From: Paenarthrobacter sp. DKR-5
GTDB lineage: Bacteria > Actinomycetota > Actinomycetes > Actinomycetales > Micrococcaceae
Assembly: GCF_018531425.1 (NCBI RefSeq)
Contig: NZ_JAHBOI010000002.1
Location: 496,001 to 560,000 of the forward strand
Direction of reading: 5' to 3'
Length of the DNA: 64,000 nt
This document shows, in pieces, positions 34,787-43,616 of the stretch. Numbering within the stretch: the first letter of the stretch is position 1; each line of letters opens with the position of its first letter. Both the position numbers and the translations under genes were made by a program. Under the pieces are notes generated by a model. That model ran no database searches. It was given only the letters and a program-made list of their open reading frames with translations, and was not told the origin of the DNA.

Positions 34787-35695
34787 ATGAAGGTACTGAT
34801 TTCGGGGGCCTCGGGCCTCATCGGCAACGCCCTCTCCCGCGAGCTCAGCGCCCAGGGCCACTCGGTTCGCAAGCTCGTACGCCGCCGCCCCGGCCGCGGC
34901 GACGAAGTTCAGTGGGATCCGGCTTCCGGCCTGCTCGACCCGGCGCTGATGGACGACGCCGACGCCGTGGTCAATCTCTCGGGCGCCGGCATCGGCGACC
35001 GGCCGTGGACACGCAGCTACGTGGAGGAACTCTATTCGTCGCGGCTGCGCCCCACCCGGACCCTGGTCGCCGCCATGCAGCAGGCTGACCGGCCCCCGGC
35101 GGTGTTCCTGAGCCAGTCGGCGTCCGGCTACTACGGGGACCGCGGCGACGAAGTCCTCACCGAGGAGTCCGGGTCCGGGGACCTGTTGATTTCGGACATC
35201 TGCCGGCGCTGGGAAGCCGAGGCGCTGCAGGCCCCGGCCGCGACGCGGACCGTCCTGATGCGCACCGGCGTCGTCTTCAGTCCGCGCGGCGGCGCCCTGG
35301 GCCGGCTGCTCCCGCCCCTGCGGCTCGGCCTCGGCGGACCGCTTGGCAGCGGACGGCAGTGGTGGCCGTGGCTGTCGCTTCCGGACACGGCCGGGGCCGC
35401 GGCCTTCCTGCTGACCTCCGACCGCTCCGGGCCGGTGAACCTGTCCGCACCCGAACCTGCCCGGCTCAGCGACATCACCACCGCCCTTGGGGAGGCCTAC
35501 CACCGTCCGTCGCGGCTGCGCGTTCCGGGACCAGTCCTGTCCGCTGCCCTGGGCCGGCTCGCCCGCGAACTGGTCCTGGCCAGCGCGCGGGTGCGGCCGG
35601 CTGCACTGGAGGACGCCGGCTACCGGTTCAGGCACCCGGATCTTCCGTCGGTGGCGCGCTGGCTGGCTGCCGGCGGCGACGGCCCCGCCCGCTGA
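34787..35695 (+). CDS. TIGR01777 family epimerase (extended SDR)
   Basis: A 302-residue NAD(P)-binding protein. The Rossmann motif is at the N-terminus (MKVLISGASGLIGNALS), followed by VVNLSGAGIGDRPWT and SASGYYGDRGDEVLTEE, which mark the TIGR01777 subfamily. The C-terminal domain resembles DUF1731 (RLRVPGPVLSAALGRLA). The substrate is unknown; the cell-division role proposed for relatives is not established here. It is divergent from the tricorn-like gene. Its stop codon lies in the first unit of a 13-bp tandem repeat. Confidence 0.87.
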   Translation: MKVLISGASGLIGNALSRELSAQGHSVRKLVRRRPGRGDEVQWDPASGLLDPALMDDADAVVNLSGAGIGDRPWTRSYVEELYSSRLRPTRTLVAAMQQADRPPAVFLSQSASGYYGDRGDEVLTEESGSGDLLISDICRRWEAEALQAPAATRTVLMRTGVVFSPRGGALGRLLPPLRLGLGGPLGSGRQWWPWLSLPDTAGAAAFLLTSDRSGPVNLSAPEPARLSDITTALGEAYHRPSRLRVPGPVLSAALGRLARELVLASARVRPAALEDAGYRFRHPDLPSVARWLAAGGDGPAR

Positions 35696-35726
35696 GTCCG
35701 CCCGCTGAGTCCGCCCGCTGACTTCG
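35688..35726. repeat. 13-bp tandem repeat, three copies
   Basis: CCCGCTGAGTCCG occurs at 35688 and 35701, and a variant (CCCGCTGACTTCG) at 35714. The first copy contains the TGA stop of the epimerase gene, and each copy carries a TGA. Confidence 0.9.
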
Positions 35727-35740
35727 GCTCTGTCAGCGGG
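35714..35740. terminator. hairpin between convergent epimerase and kinase genes
   Basis: CCCGCTGAC (35714-35722) pairs with GTCAGCGGG (35732-35740), giving a nine-base stem and nine-base loop. It uses the third tandem repeat unit and overlaps the kinase stop codon. Confidence 0.55.
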
Positions 35741-37361
35741 CCTGGCGCACGTCTTCGATCCGCCACCTCCCGCCGTCGTTGCGCAGCACCAGTGTCAGGC
35801 GCTGCACGGTGGCGGCCGGCTGCATCCGCAACGCGCCGCCCAGCCGGTCCCGCTCGGTGAACCCGGACGTTACGGCGGTAGCGGTGACGTCCGAGCGTCC
35901 GCCGCTCGCGGGCGCGGCCGAAACGCCGCTGACGGTGATCCCGAGGCCGGCGAACAGGTGGCCGCCCAGACGAGCGGCAAGCGCACTGTCCCGCACGGCC
36001 GCCGGGGATCCGGAAGCGTTGACCTCGGCCAGCAGCTCGGGCCGCCCGGTGCGCAGCGCATAGGCGCGCAGCCACGCCAGGCCGGTGAGGGCCGTCGCGG
36101 GATCCGCGGCGGCAAGCCGCGCCCGGACTTCGGCCGGAATCCCGGCATCGCCCGGTGTTGCCGGCGGAGCATCGGTGACGGCGGCGGGTTCGGTCCGCGC
36201 AGCCGCCGCAGGAGCCGCGCTGCCCCCGCCGGGCAGGTGCAGCCCCACCGCCGCCAGCGCCCCCAGGGCGAGGACGACGGCGGCACCAAGCAGCACAGGC
36301 AGGGCGGACCGCCGGGCACCGGGCCCGGCACTGCGCCCGGCACCGCGCCGGGTGCCGGGCGGTCCACCCGGCCGTGCACTGAGCCGTCCACGGCGGGCGA
36401 TACGGCGCGGGCCCGGGGGTGTGCTGCGCCTCCGCCGGTGCGGCCGACGCGGCGCCGCCGCCTGCTCACGGGTGAGAAGCTCCGGCAACACGCTTTCGTG
36501 CACTGCGGCTGAGAGATCCAGTGGTTCGGCGCGGGCACTGCGGTACACCGCATGGGCCAGTTCGGCCGCGGACGGCCGTGATGCCGGGTCCGGGTCGAGC
36601 CCGGCCTCAAGGGCGGCCGCCAGCTCCGCGGGGACCGCAGGAGCGATCACCGGCAGCGGGGGCCGGACCGCAGCCTCCGGCGGTGCCGTGCCCGCCAGAC
36701 AGGTCCAGCCGAGGGCCGCTGCGGCGTACACGTCCGCCTCGGGCGCCAGCCGCAAGCCCCGTCCGGCGCCGGCGGGATCGGTAAAGCCCGGAGTGCCGGC
36801 CCTGCCGGCTCCGCGCGCCTCGCCGACTATCCTGGCGAGGCCGAGGTCCGCCAGCAGCGGCTTGCCTTCGGCCGTGAACAGCACGTTCCCGGGGGCAACA
36901 TCCGCATGCGTCACACCGTCGGCATGCAGGAAGGCGAGCGCCTGCAGCAGCGGGGGCAGCACCGTCACCGTCTCCCCCACCCCAAGCCGGCCGCGGGCCG
37001 CGAGCAAGGCCCCCAGCGAACCTCCGGCCGCATAGTCCATCAGCAGGCCGCACCCGTGGGCGCCGGGCAGCGCCAGTGCGTCATGGACGCGGACGAGGTG
37101 GGGGTGCTCGTAGCGCCCCAGCAGCCGCACCTCGCGCCGCAGGTCGGCCTGCGCGGAAGCCTCCTTGCCCGCGTATTGGCGCAGGCATTTGAGTGCCCGC
37201 GGCTCGCCGCCGGCGGCGGGCTCCACCAGCCAGACGGCGGCTGCCCCGCCGACGCCGAGCAGCCGCAGCACCCGCCACCCGCGCACCTCCGGCGCCCGCG
37301 GCTGCGCGCCTGCAGACTGCTCAACGTTCATGGTGGGGGACATACCGGTTTCCATAGGCAC
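35733..37361 (-). CDS. membrane-anchored Ser/Thr protein kinase with divergent motifs
   Basis: About 542 residues. The kinase domain covers roughly residues 25-290, with a degenerate glycine loop (LLGVGGAAAVWLV), an ALKCL lysine, HADVAPGNVLF in place of HRDxxxxN, and DLG in place of DFG. The catalytic Asp and Asn and the metal Asp remain, so activity is possible. An Arg/Pro-rich juxtamembrane stretch precedes one hydrophobic helix (SALPVLLGAAVVLALGALAA), leaving an extracellular C-terminal part of about 150 residues with no recognised domain. GTG 37361 has AGGAG seven bases upstream; ATG codons at 37355, 37343 and 37331 are alternatives. Divergent from lipB; targets are unknown. Confidence 0.82.
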   Translation of the reverse strand: MPMETGMSPTMNVEQSAGAQPRAPEVRGWRVLRLLGVGGAAAVWLVEPAAGGEPRALKCLRQYAGKEASAQADLRREVRLLGRYEHPHLVRVHDALALPGAHGCGLLMDYAAGGSLGALLAARGRLGVGETVTVLPPLLQALAFLHADGVTHADVAPGNVLFTAEGKPLLADLGLARIVGEARGAGRAGTPGFTDPAGAGRGLRLAPEADVYAAAALGWTCLAGTAPPEAAVRPPLPVIAPAVPAELAAALEAGLDPDPASRPSAAELAHAVYRSARAEPLDLSAAVHESVLPELLTREQAAAPRRPHRRRRSTPPGPRRIARRGRLSARPGGPPGTRRGAGRSAGPGARRSALPVLLGAAVVLALGALAAVGLHLPGGGSAAPAAAARTEPAAVTDAPPATPGDAGIPAEVRARLAAADPATALTGLAWLRAYALRTGRPELLAEVNASGSPAAVRDSALAARLGGHLFAGLGITVSGVSAAPASGGRSDVTATAVTSGFTERDRLGGALRMQPAATVQRLTLVLRNDGGRWRIEDVRQAR

Positions 37362-37451
37362 CGTCATACTCCTGGCCGGCCGGCCGCGTGAGATTATCCA
37401 CAGACCGTGGGCCCGGGGGTTCACGATGCGGTTGCCGTGCGCCGTTGGGTC

Positions 37452-37457
37452 TAGGCT
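37452..37457 (+). promoter_or_regulatory. putative -10 element (TAGGCT) for lipB
   Basis: TAGGCT ends seven bases before the lipB ATG at 37465. No Shine-Dalgarno is visible between them. Confidence 0.5.
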
Positions 37458-37464
37458 GGATCCC

Positions 37465-38136
37465 ATGAGTCTTGAGTTTTCCGTGGTAGGGCTCGCGCCG
37501 GATCTGGTCGATTACCAGGGCGCCTGGGACATGCAGCGCCGGCTGCACGAGGAAGTCGTCGCCGGCACGGCACCGAACACGGTGCTGCTGCTGGAGCACA
37601 GCGCTGTCTACACCGCAGGTAAACGTACCGAGGACCACGAACGGCCCTTGGACGGCACCCCGGTGATCGCCGTGGACCGTGGCGGCAAACTGACCTGGCA
37701 CGGCCCGGGACAGCTCGTCGGCTACCCGATCGTCAGGCTGCAGGACCCTAAGGCCATCCGCGGCTACGTCGAAATCCTGGAGGAAGCGATCATCGCCACG
37801 CTGCTCCGCTTCGGCGTCGAAGGCAGCCGCATCGAGGGGCGCTCCGGCGTCTGGATCCCGGCAGACGGGCGCGGCCCGGCCCGCAAGATCGCCGCCATCG
37901 GCATCCGTGTGCACAACGGAGTGACCATGCACGGTTTCGCCATCAACGCGAACAACGACTTGGCCCCCTACGGCCAGATCATCGCCTGCGGCATCACCGA
38001 CGCCGGCGTGACGACCATCGCCGCCGAAACCGGACGCGAGGTTTCCCCCGCGGACCTCGTCGCCGCCATCACCGAGGAACTGCGCTCCCGCCAGGACCAG
38101 TTCGCCGCCCCCGCTTCAGAAGGAGCACTGCTGTGA
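37465..38136 (+). CDS. lipB: lipoyl(octanoyl) transferase
   Basis: A 223-residue enzyme that moves octanoyl groups from acyl carrier protein to lipoyl domains. Family motifs are [18 protein letters not shown], then [22 protein letters not shown] with the active-site lysine, and IIACGI with the cysteine. Its targets include the lipoyl lysines of SucB at 28-30 kb. ATG 37465 is used; the frame is open further upstream, but that lies in kinase DNA. The stop overlaps the lipA start in a GTGA tetranucleotide, so the pair is translationally coupled. Confidence 0.95.
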   Translation: MSLEFSVVGLAPDLVDYQGAWDMQRRLHEEVVAGTAPNTVLLLEHSAVYTAGKRTEDHERPLDGTPVIAVDRGGKLTWHGPGQLVGYPIVRLQDPKAIRGYVEILEEAIIATLLRFGVEGSRIEGRSGVWIPADGRGPARKIAAIGIRVHNGVTMHGFAINANNDLAPYGQIIACGITDAGVTTIAAETGREVSPADLVAAITEELRSRQDQFAAPASEGALL

Positions 38137-39137
38137 CCCTGGCCCCCGAAGGACGGCGCATGCTGCGCATCGAGGCGCGCAACGCCCAGACGCCCGTCGA
38201 GCGCAAGCCGGAATGGATCCGCACCAAGGTCAAGACGGGCCCTGAGTACGTCGGCCTGAAGAAGCTGGTGCAGAAGGAAGGCCTCCACACGGTCTGCGAG
38301 GAAGCCGGCTGTCCGAACATCTTCGAGTGCTGGGAAGACAAGGAAGCCACCTTCCTGATCGGCGGCTCGGAGTGCACGCGCCGCTGCGACTTCTGCCAGA
38401 TCGATACCGGCAAGCCTTCCCCGCTGGACATCATGGAGCCCACCAAGGTGGCCCGGTCCGTCCAGTCCATGGGCCTGCGCTACGCCACGGTCACGGGCGT
38501 CGCCCGCGACGACCTGGCAGACGAAGGCGTCTGGCTCTACGCTGAGACGATCCGCAAGATCCACGAACTGAACCCCGGCACCGGCGTCGAAATTCTCATT
38601 CCGGACTTCTCCGGCAAGCCTGAGCACATCGCCGCGATCTGCGAAACCCGGCCCGAGGTGTTTGCCCACAACGTGGAAACAGTGCCGCGCATCTTCAAGA
38701 GCATCCGTCCCGCCTTCCGCTACGAGCGGTCCCTGGACGTCATCACGCAGGGCCGCGACCACGGCATGGTCACCAAGTCCAACCTGATCCTGGGCATGGG
38801 TGAAACCCGCGAGGAAGTCTCCGAGGCGCTGCGGGACCTGCACGAGGCCGGCTGCGACTTGATCACCATTACCCAGTACCTGCGTCCGTCCGAGCGGCAC
38901 CATCCGGTGGAGCGCTGGGTCAAGCCGCAGGAATTCGTGGAACTGCGCGACGAGGCCGAGGAAATCGGCTTCCTTGGCGTCATGAGCGGACCGCTGGTGC
39001 GCTCCTCCTACCGGGCCGGGCGCCTGTGGGCCACGGCGATGCGCAAGAAGGGGCTCGAGCTGCCCCCGGAGCTGGCGCACATCGGTGACTCCGGGTCGAC
39101 CCGCCAGGAAGCGGCAAGCCTCGTCGCCGGCCGCTGA
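38133..39137 (+). CDS. lipA: lipoyl synthase
   Basis: A 334-residue radical SAM enzyme that inserts two sulphur atoms into the octanoyl group. The auxiliary iron-sulphur cluster ligands are in [13 protein letters not shown] and the radical SAM cluster is CTRRCDFC. The conserved C-terminal RSSYRAGR serine, the third-cluster ligand, is present. GTG 38133 overlaps the lipB stop, with AGAAGGAG upstream. Together with LipB it provides lipoylation of the 2-oxoacid dehydrogenase E2. Length is usual for the family. Confidence 0.97.
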   Translation: MTLAPEGRRMLRIEARNAQTPVERKPEWIRTKVKTGPEYVGLKKLVQKEGLHTVCEEAGCPNIFECWEDKEATFLIGGSECTRRCDFCQIDTGKPSPLDIMEPTKVARSVQSMGLRYATVTGVARDDLADEGVWLYAETIRKIHELNPGTGVEILIPDFSGKPEHIAAICETRPEVFAHNVETVPRIFKSIRPAFRYERSLDVITQGRDHGMVTKSNLILGMGETREEVSEALRDLHEAGCDLITITQYLRPSERHHPVERWVKPQEFVELRDEAEEIGFLGVMSGPLVRSSYRAGRLWATAMRKKGLELPPELAHIGDSGSTRQEAASLVAGR

Positions 39138-39231
39138 CGGTCGCGGAGGGCTTCCCCGCAGCCGTTTTCCATCACTGCCCGAAGGTTCCTACGCCATCTT
39201 TTCCGGCGCAGGAAGGGCACGCCCGATCCCT

Positions 39232-39237
39232 TAGAAT
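39232..39237 (+). promoter_or_regulatory. putative -10 element (TAGAAT) for the DUF4191 gene
   Basis: TAGAAT ends ten bases before ATG 39248. The leader would be zero to a few bases long. Confidence 0.45.
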
Positions 39238-39247
39238 TAGTAGCACT

Positions 39248-40009
39248 ATGGCCAACCGCACAGACTCCGCAGCCTCCTCCTCCGACGCGCCCAAGCGCGG
39301 CCTCTTCGGACGCCGAAAGGGCAGCACCGCTGTCCCCAAGCAGTCCGGCCGCGTCAAGCAGGTCCTTGAGGTCTTCAAGATGACCCGCCGCCATGACCCG
39401 AATGTGGTCTGGCTGATGCTTCTGGTGTTCCTTGGCATCGTCGCCATCGGGCTGCTGGTCGGGTTCCTGATCAACAACTGGATCACTGCGCTGATCATCT
39501 CGATCCCGCTGGGCCTGCTCGCGGCGACCTTTGTCCTCTCACGCCGGGCCGAGCGCGCCGCGTTCGCCCAAATCGAGAACCAGCCAGGCGCCTCCGGTGC
39601 GGCACTGAGCACTCTCCGCCGCGGCTGGGTCACGGAGGAACAGCCCGTGGCGGTGAACCCGCGCACCCAGGACGTTGTCTTCCGCACCGTCGGCCGGCCC
39701 GGCGTCGTCCTCGTCACCGAAGGACCTTCGCACCGCGTGCGGCAACTGGTGGACGGCGAACGCAAGCGGCTGAACCGCATCCTGCCGAATGTTCCGGTGC
39801 ATGTCATCGAGACCGGGCACGGCGAGGGCCAGACCCCGTTGGGCCAGGTGGCGCGGAAGATCCAGAAGCTGAAGCCGGAGCTGACCAAGGTGGAGGTGCA
39901 CACGGTGAGCAAGCGCATTGCCTCGCTGGGCGCCAACCGGATGCCGATCCCCAAGGGCGTCGACCCGTACAAGGCGCGCCCGGACCGCAGGGCCGCCAAG
40001 GGCCGCTAA
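39248..40009 (+). CDS. DUF4191 domain-containing membrane protein
   Basis: A 253-residue protein with a basic, Ser-rich N-terminus, two adjacent membrane helices (about residues 52-75 and 80-100) and a cytosolic C-terminal domain of about 145 residues ending in basic residues. The stretches QVLEVFKMTRRHDPNVVWLM and FRTVGRPGVVLVTEGP mark the actinobacterial DUF4191 family, which is usually encoded next to lipA as here. Function is unknown. It is separated from lipA by 110 bases, and a bidirectional hairpin follows. Confidence 0.87.
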   Translation: MANRTDSAASSSDAPKRGLFGRRKGSTAVPKQSGRVKQVLEVFKMTRRHDPNVVWLMLLVFLGIVAIGLLVGFLINNWITALIISIPLGLLAATFVLSRRAERAAFAQIENQPGASGAALSTLRRGWVTEEQPVAVNPRTQDVVFRTVGRPGVVLVTEGPSHRVRQLVDGERKRLNRILPNVPVHVIETGHGEGQTPLGQVARKIQKLKPELTKVEVHTVSKRIASLGANRMPIPKGVDPYKARPDRRAAKGR

Positions 40010-40030
40010 CCAGAGAACAACTTCCTGACA

Positions 40031-40071
40031 CGACGAAGGAGGCCGTCCCGAGGGGGCGGCCTCCTTCGTCG
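40031..40071. terminator. bidirectional terminator between DUF4191 and RDD genes
   Basis: A 15-bp perfect stem (40031-40045 with 40057-40071) lies between two convergent genes. The loop is 11 bases. Confidence 0.85.
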
Positions 40072-40076
40072 TCTGC

Positions 40077-40514
40077 TCACATGCGGGTCAACACCGTGTT
40101 CATCGCCCGGTCGTGCAGACCGCGCTGGTCCTGGTCGAAGACGACGGCCGGAATCAGCAGGCACAGCAGCAGTGTGCGGACAACCGCGGCCACCGGACCT
40201 GCGGGCCGGCCGTCCAGCCGGCGGACATGGATGCCCACGATCCGATGGCCAATGCTGTACCCCAGCGTGCCGACCAGCACGATCTGTTCCACGGCAAAAA
40301 TACCGAGGATCGCCCACTGGTTTCCCTCGAACAGAGCGCCGGCAATCGCGTAACAAAGCAACCAGTCGATGCAGAGGGCGACCACCCGACGACCCGGCCG
40401 CGCCACCGAGCCCGGACCCGCCTCCGGCAGGCCTAAGCGCTTGCCCGGGTACGAAGCCGCGTGTTTCTTGTCCGGACCGCTCAGCCAGGACCCAATATCT
40501 CTGCGATTAACCAC
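40077..40514 (-). CDS. RDD family membrane protein
   Basis: A 145-residue protein with the RDD layout. The R and D of the name appear as GRRVVALCIDWLLCY in helix one, and the second Asp as QRGLHDRAMNTVL near the C-terminus. Three hydrophobic segments are visible (about residues 43-62, 68-86 and 105-125). Some RDD proteins act as ion antiporters, but most, including those beside glnA in actinobacteria, have no known function. The start is GTG 40514, six bases after TAAACT, with no clear ribosome site. It is divergent from glnA. Confidence 0.88.
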   Translation of the reverse strand: MVNRRDIGSWLSGPDKKHAASYPGKRLGLPEAGPGSVARPGRRVVALCIDWLLCYAIAGALFEGNQWAILGIFAVEQIVLVGTLGYSIGHRIVGIHVRRLDGRPAGPVAAVVRTLLLCLLIPAVVFDQDQRGLHDRAMNTVLTRM

Positions 40515-40520
40515 CGTCCA

Positions 40521-40526
40521 AGTTTA
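40521..40526 (-). promoter_or_regulatory. putative -10 element (TAAACT) for the RDD gene
   Basis: TAAACT on the minus strand ends six bases before GTG 40514, fitting a leaderless transcript. Confidence 0.55.
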
Positions 40527-40563
40527 CCGGCGACCCGGTAGGGTGGTTCCCAGTGCGCCATCT

Positions 40564-40601
40564 GTAACATGCCTGAAACAATGCCGACACTGGCGGGAAA
40601 T
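40564..40601 (+). promoter_or_regulatory. putative GlnR binding box upstream of glnA
   Basis: GTAAC-N6-GAAAC-N6-GACAC-N6-GAAAT, all with exact six-base spacing. This matches the a1-b1-a2-b2 arrangement described for the Streptomyces GlnR consensus. A TACGCT hexamer at 40612-40617 could be the -10. The box lies 110-147 bases upstream of the glnA start. Confidence 0.7.
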
Positions 40602-40710
40602 CCCCTCTTCCTACGCTTGGTGGCAGTTGCAGGCGTACCTGGCCCCGCCACGCGGTCCGGGCCGGACGATGGCGTGCATGCACGAAACCTCTTATGCGTA
40701 AGGAGCATAG

Positions 40711-42135
40711 ATGTTCAAGAACGCGGACGAAGTCCTCAAGTTCATCAAAGACGAAGACGTCAAATTCGTCGATATTCGCTTCACCGACCTCCCGGGCGTC
40801 CAGCAGCACTTCAATGTTCCCGCCAAGAGCGTGGATGCCGACTTCTTCGTCAACGGCCAGCTGTTCGACGGATCCTCGATCCGCGGCTTCCAGGGCATCG
40901 CCGAGTCGGACATGCAGCTCATCCCGGACCCCACGACTGCGTTCGTCGATCCCTTCCGCGTTGAGAAGACCCTCGCACTGAACTTCTCCATCGTGAACCC
41001 GCGCACCGGTGACCCGTACCACCGCGATCCGCGAGGCGTGGCCGAGCGCGCCGAAGCCTACCTGGCCTCCACCGGCATCGCCGACACCGCGTTCTTCGCA
41101 CCCGAGGCCGAGTTCTACGTCTTCGACAACGTCCAGTTCGAGTCCTCCCCGCAGGGTTCCTTCTACAAGGTGGACTCGATCGAGGCTCCGTGGAACTCCG
41201 GCGCGGAGGAAGAGGGCGGCAACCTCGGCAACAAGACCCCGTTCAAGGGCGGCTACTTCCCGGTGGCTCCGGTGGACCACCAGGCCGACCTGCGCGACGC
41301 CATGTGCATCGAGCTCGACGCCGCCGGCCTTGAGGTCGAGCGCTCCCACCACGAGGTGGGCGCCGCCGGCCAGGCCGAGATCAACTACAAGTTCACCACC
41401 CTGGTCCACGCCGGCGATGACCTGCAGAAGTTCAAGTACATCATCAAGAACGTCGCCAATGCCTGGGGCAAGTCGGTCACCTTCATGCCCAAGCCGATCT
41501 TCGGCGACAACGGCTCCGGCATGCACTGCCACCAGTCGCTGTGGAACGGCGGCGAGCCGCTATTCTACGACGAGAAGGGCTACGGCGGCCTCTCCGACCT
41601 CGCCCGCTGGTACATCGGCGGCGTCCTGAAGCACGCGTCCGCGATCCTGGCGTTCACGAACCCGACCGTGAACTCCTACCGCCGCCTCGTCAAGGGCTTC
41701 GAGGCCCCGGTGAACATGGTGTACTCGCAGGGCAACCGCTCGGCCGGTATCCGCATCCCCATCACCGGCTCGAACCCGAAGGCCAAGCGCATCGAGTTCC
41801 GTGCGCCGGACCCCTCCTCGAACCCGTACCTGGCGTTCTCGGCCCAGCTGATGGCCGGCCTGGACGGCATCAAGAACCGGATCGAACCGCCGGCCCCGAT
41901 CGACAAGGACCTCTACGAGCTTCCCGCCGAGGAAGCCAAGGACATCCCCAAGGCTCCGAGCAGCCTCGAGGAAGCCCTTGACGCCCTCGAGGCGGACAAT
42001 GAGTTCCTGCAGGCCGGCGGCGTGTTCACCCAGGACCTGATCGACACCTGGATCGAATACAAGCGCGAAAACGAGATCAAGCCGCTCGCGGCACGCCCGA
42101 ACCCTTACGAGTTCGAGCTGTACTACGGCGTCTAG
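40711..42135 (+). CDS. glnA: glutamine synthetase, type I (GlnA1)
   Basis: A 474-residue glutamine synthetase of the adenylylated beta subtype, which makes glutamine from glutamate, ammonia and ATP as a cytosolic dodecamer. The catalytic beta-Asp loop is [13 protein letters not shown], the metal region PEAEFYVFD, and the ATP region [16 protein letters not shown]. The adenylylation target is Tyr402 in DLYELPAEE, so GlnE (45991-49005) can regulate it. AAGGAG lies six bases before the ATG. A GlnR-like box upstream indicates nitrogen-dependent transcription. A hairpin follows the gene. Confidence 0.97.
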   Translation: MFKNADEVLKFIKDEDVKFVDIRFTDLPGVQQHFNVPAKSVDADFFVNGQLFDGSSIRGFQGIAESDMQLIPDPTTAFVDPFRVEKTLALNFSIVNPRTGDPYHRDPRGVAERAEAYLASTGIADTAFFAPEAEFYVFDNVQFESSPQGSFYKVDSIEAPWNSGAEEEGGNLGNKTPFKGGYFPVAPVDHQADLRDAMCIELDAAGLEVERSHHEVGAAGQAEINYKFTTLVHAGDDLQKFKYIIKNVANAWGKSVTFMPKPIFGDNGSGMHCHQSLWNGGEPLFYDEKGYGGLSDLARWYIGGVLKHASAILAFTNPTVNSYRRLVKGFEAPVNMVYSQGNRSAGIRIPITGSNPKAKRIEFRAPDPSSNPYLAFSAQLMAGLDGIKNRIEPPAPIDKDLYELPAEEAKDIPKAPSSLEEALDALEADNEFLQAGGVFTQDLIDTWIEYKRENEIKPLAARPNPYEFELYYGV

Positions 42136-42164
42136 CCACGTCGTTCCGCGAGGAATCGCCACCA

Positions 42165-42204
42165 GGTCCGCCCGGGCAGCCAGCAACGGCCGCCCGGGCG
42201 GACC
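42165..42204 (+). terminator. 13-bp hairpin downstream of glnA
   Basis: Arms 42165-42177 and 42192-42204 pair perfectly around a 14-base loop. It also sits beyond the convergent lipoprotein gene and may serve both strands. Confidence 0.75.
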
Positions 42205-42219
42205 CGCGTTTAAGGACCC

Positions 42220-42759
42220 TTACGGGTTGATGTACGTATCCCACGAGTCGAGCACGTCCGCCAACGGGGACACTGCCAGGTCGATTTTGTCCACCGCCTG
42301 CCGGCAGGGCTCGCTCCCCGCGTCCTGGCACGCCGCCTCGGCACCCGAGTCCCGCAGCGGAGCCAGGGCGGCAAGGGTGCGCGTGAGCAGGGCCTGGATC
42401 TCCGCCGGCGGGGTCCCCAGACCGTTGAGCGCGTCGGTGGCCGCCCGCGCGGCCTGGGCCGCGGCCTGAGCACTCTTGACGCAATTCATCGCTTTGATGA
42501 CGTCGTCGGCGGTGCGACCGTCGGCCGCCTTGTTGCAGGCATCGGTGCCGGCATCGTAGTCCTGCCAGGTCTTCTCGTACGTCGCTATCACCTTGGCGAA
42601 GGGGGCGGCCGGCCCGGTCGGGGTGGGCGACGGCAGCGCCGGGGCAGCCGCGGCCGTCCGCGCCTGAGCGGGACCGCTGCGCACGGCTGCGGGCGTTGTG
42701 CAGCCGGCAAGCAGGGTGGCAGCAACGACGGCTGCGGCGGCAGCCACGAGTCTGCTCAT
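42220..42759 (-). CDS. putative lipoprotein of unknown function
   Basis: A 179-residue protein with a lipoprotein signal: a hydrophobic stretch ending in the lipobox LLAGC, lipidated Cys20. After a Pro/Ala-rich spacer the mature part looks largely helical and has four cysteines (in DACNKAA, AMNCVKS, AACQDAG and EPCRQAV) that could form two disulphides. I do not recognise a named family. GGGAAGGGAAG precedes the ATG. It lies downstream of another lipoprotein gene on the same strand, 94 bases apart, and converges on glnA. Confidence 0.75.
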   Translation of the reverse strand: MSRLVAAAAAVVAATLLAGCTTPAAVRSGPAQARTAAAAPALPSPTPTGPAAPFAKVIATYEKTWQDYDAGTDACNKAADGRTADDVIKAMNCVKSAQAAAQAARAATDALNGLGTPPAEIQALLTRTLAALAPLRDSGAEAACQDAGSEPCRQAVDKIDLAVSPLADVLDSWDTYINP

Positions 42760-42853
42760 CGGCTTCCCTTCCCTGCCCGGGCCCGATGGTCCGTGATCAT
42801 GCCATCATCCCAGACACGCCGCAGCCGAAACAGAGTGGCCCGGCAGAGTCTTC

Positions 42854-43471
42854 CTAGAGGCCCAGGACCTTGCGGGCGATCCTGCTGCAGTCGGCCGAAG
42901 TGAGCAGCGTCCTGCCCGCCAGGCTAACGAAGTACACCCCCAGGACCTGGCCTTCCGAGAGCACCTCGCACTGCCCGTTGGCGATCGAGGGAACAGTGCT
43001 GCCGGCCCACCACCAGGCGTCCTCCCCCAGCGTCAGCCGGGTGACCGGCGGAGCGGCGGTAATCAGGCCCGCATTGCGCTCGACGTCGGCCTTGTCCCCG
43101 GGCTGCAGGGTCACGCTGATGGAGTCCCGAGTCGCGAAGGTCTTGTCCTTCGGGTCCCGTCCGGGCAGGAAGAAGGTGCAGGAGATCCCGCTGGAGGCCG
43201 CCGGCAGCTGGCTGGCGAGCGTGGTCCTGCCGACCAGCGCGTAGACCTCCTCGCCCACCCCCAGCCCGGCACATTTGCGGGCCGCCGCGGGATCGTTGTC
43301 GGGCGCCTGGTCGTAGTACCCCGCTTCCGGCGCCGAAGGCGACGGCGAGGCCGCCGCCGTCGACGCGGAGGGGGCGGCCGGCTGGCCCTGGCCCGAGCAT
43401 GCTGCCAGCGCCAGAAGGGCTGCGGCAGCGGTCAGGACGAGCCGCGGGCTGCGGCGCTGGCTGCTGCTCAT
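42854..43471 (-). CDS. putative lipoprotein, DUF3558-like
   Basis: A 205-residue secreted lipoprotein. The signal ends in the lipobox LALAAC at Cys25, followed by a Ser/Ala/Pro spacer. The mature domain has the pattern of DUF3558-type proteins: an early Cys (KCAGLGVGEEVYALVG), SGISCTFFLP, an ANGQCEVLSEG pattern and a C-terminal TSADCSRIARKV. I am not certain of the family. Four cysteines suggest two disulphides. ATG 43471 is chosen for GGGGAG at good spacing; an ATG at 43486 is possible. Function is unknown. Confidence 0.72.
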   Translation of the reverse strand: MSSSQRRSPRLVLTAAAALLALAACSGQGQPAAPSASTAAASPSPSAPEAGYYDQAPDNDPAAARKCAGLGVGEEVYALVGRTTLASQLPAASSGISCTFFLPGRDPKDKTFATRDSISVTLQPGDKADVERNAGLITAAPPVTRLTLGEDAWWWAGSTVPSIANGQCEVLSEGQVLGVYFVSLAGRTLLTSADCSRIARKVLGL

Positions 43472-43561
43472 TGAATTTCTCCCCACGATGCTGCTCTATC
43501 GCATGCTACCGGCGAGCCCGGCTCCTGCCCGGTGAAGGGCACCGGCGAAGGGGCGCCGTGT

Positions 43562-43592
43562 CGGGCTCGTGACGCAATGTGTCACGAGCCCG
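43562..43592 (-). terminator. terminator of the amino-acid ABC operon
   Basis: A 12-bp perfect stem (43562-43573 with 43581-43592) around GCAATGT. It lies 25 bases beyond the ATPase stop on the minus strand. Confidence 0.8.
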
Positions 43593-43616
43593 GCACAGCG
43601 GCCGCGGACTGCCGGG

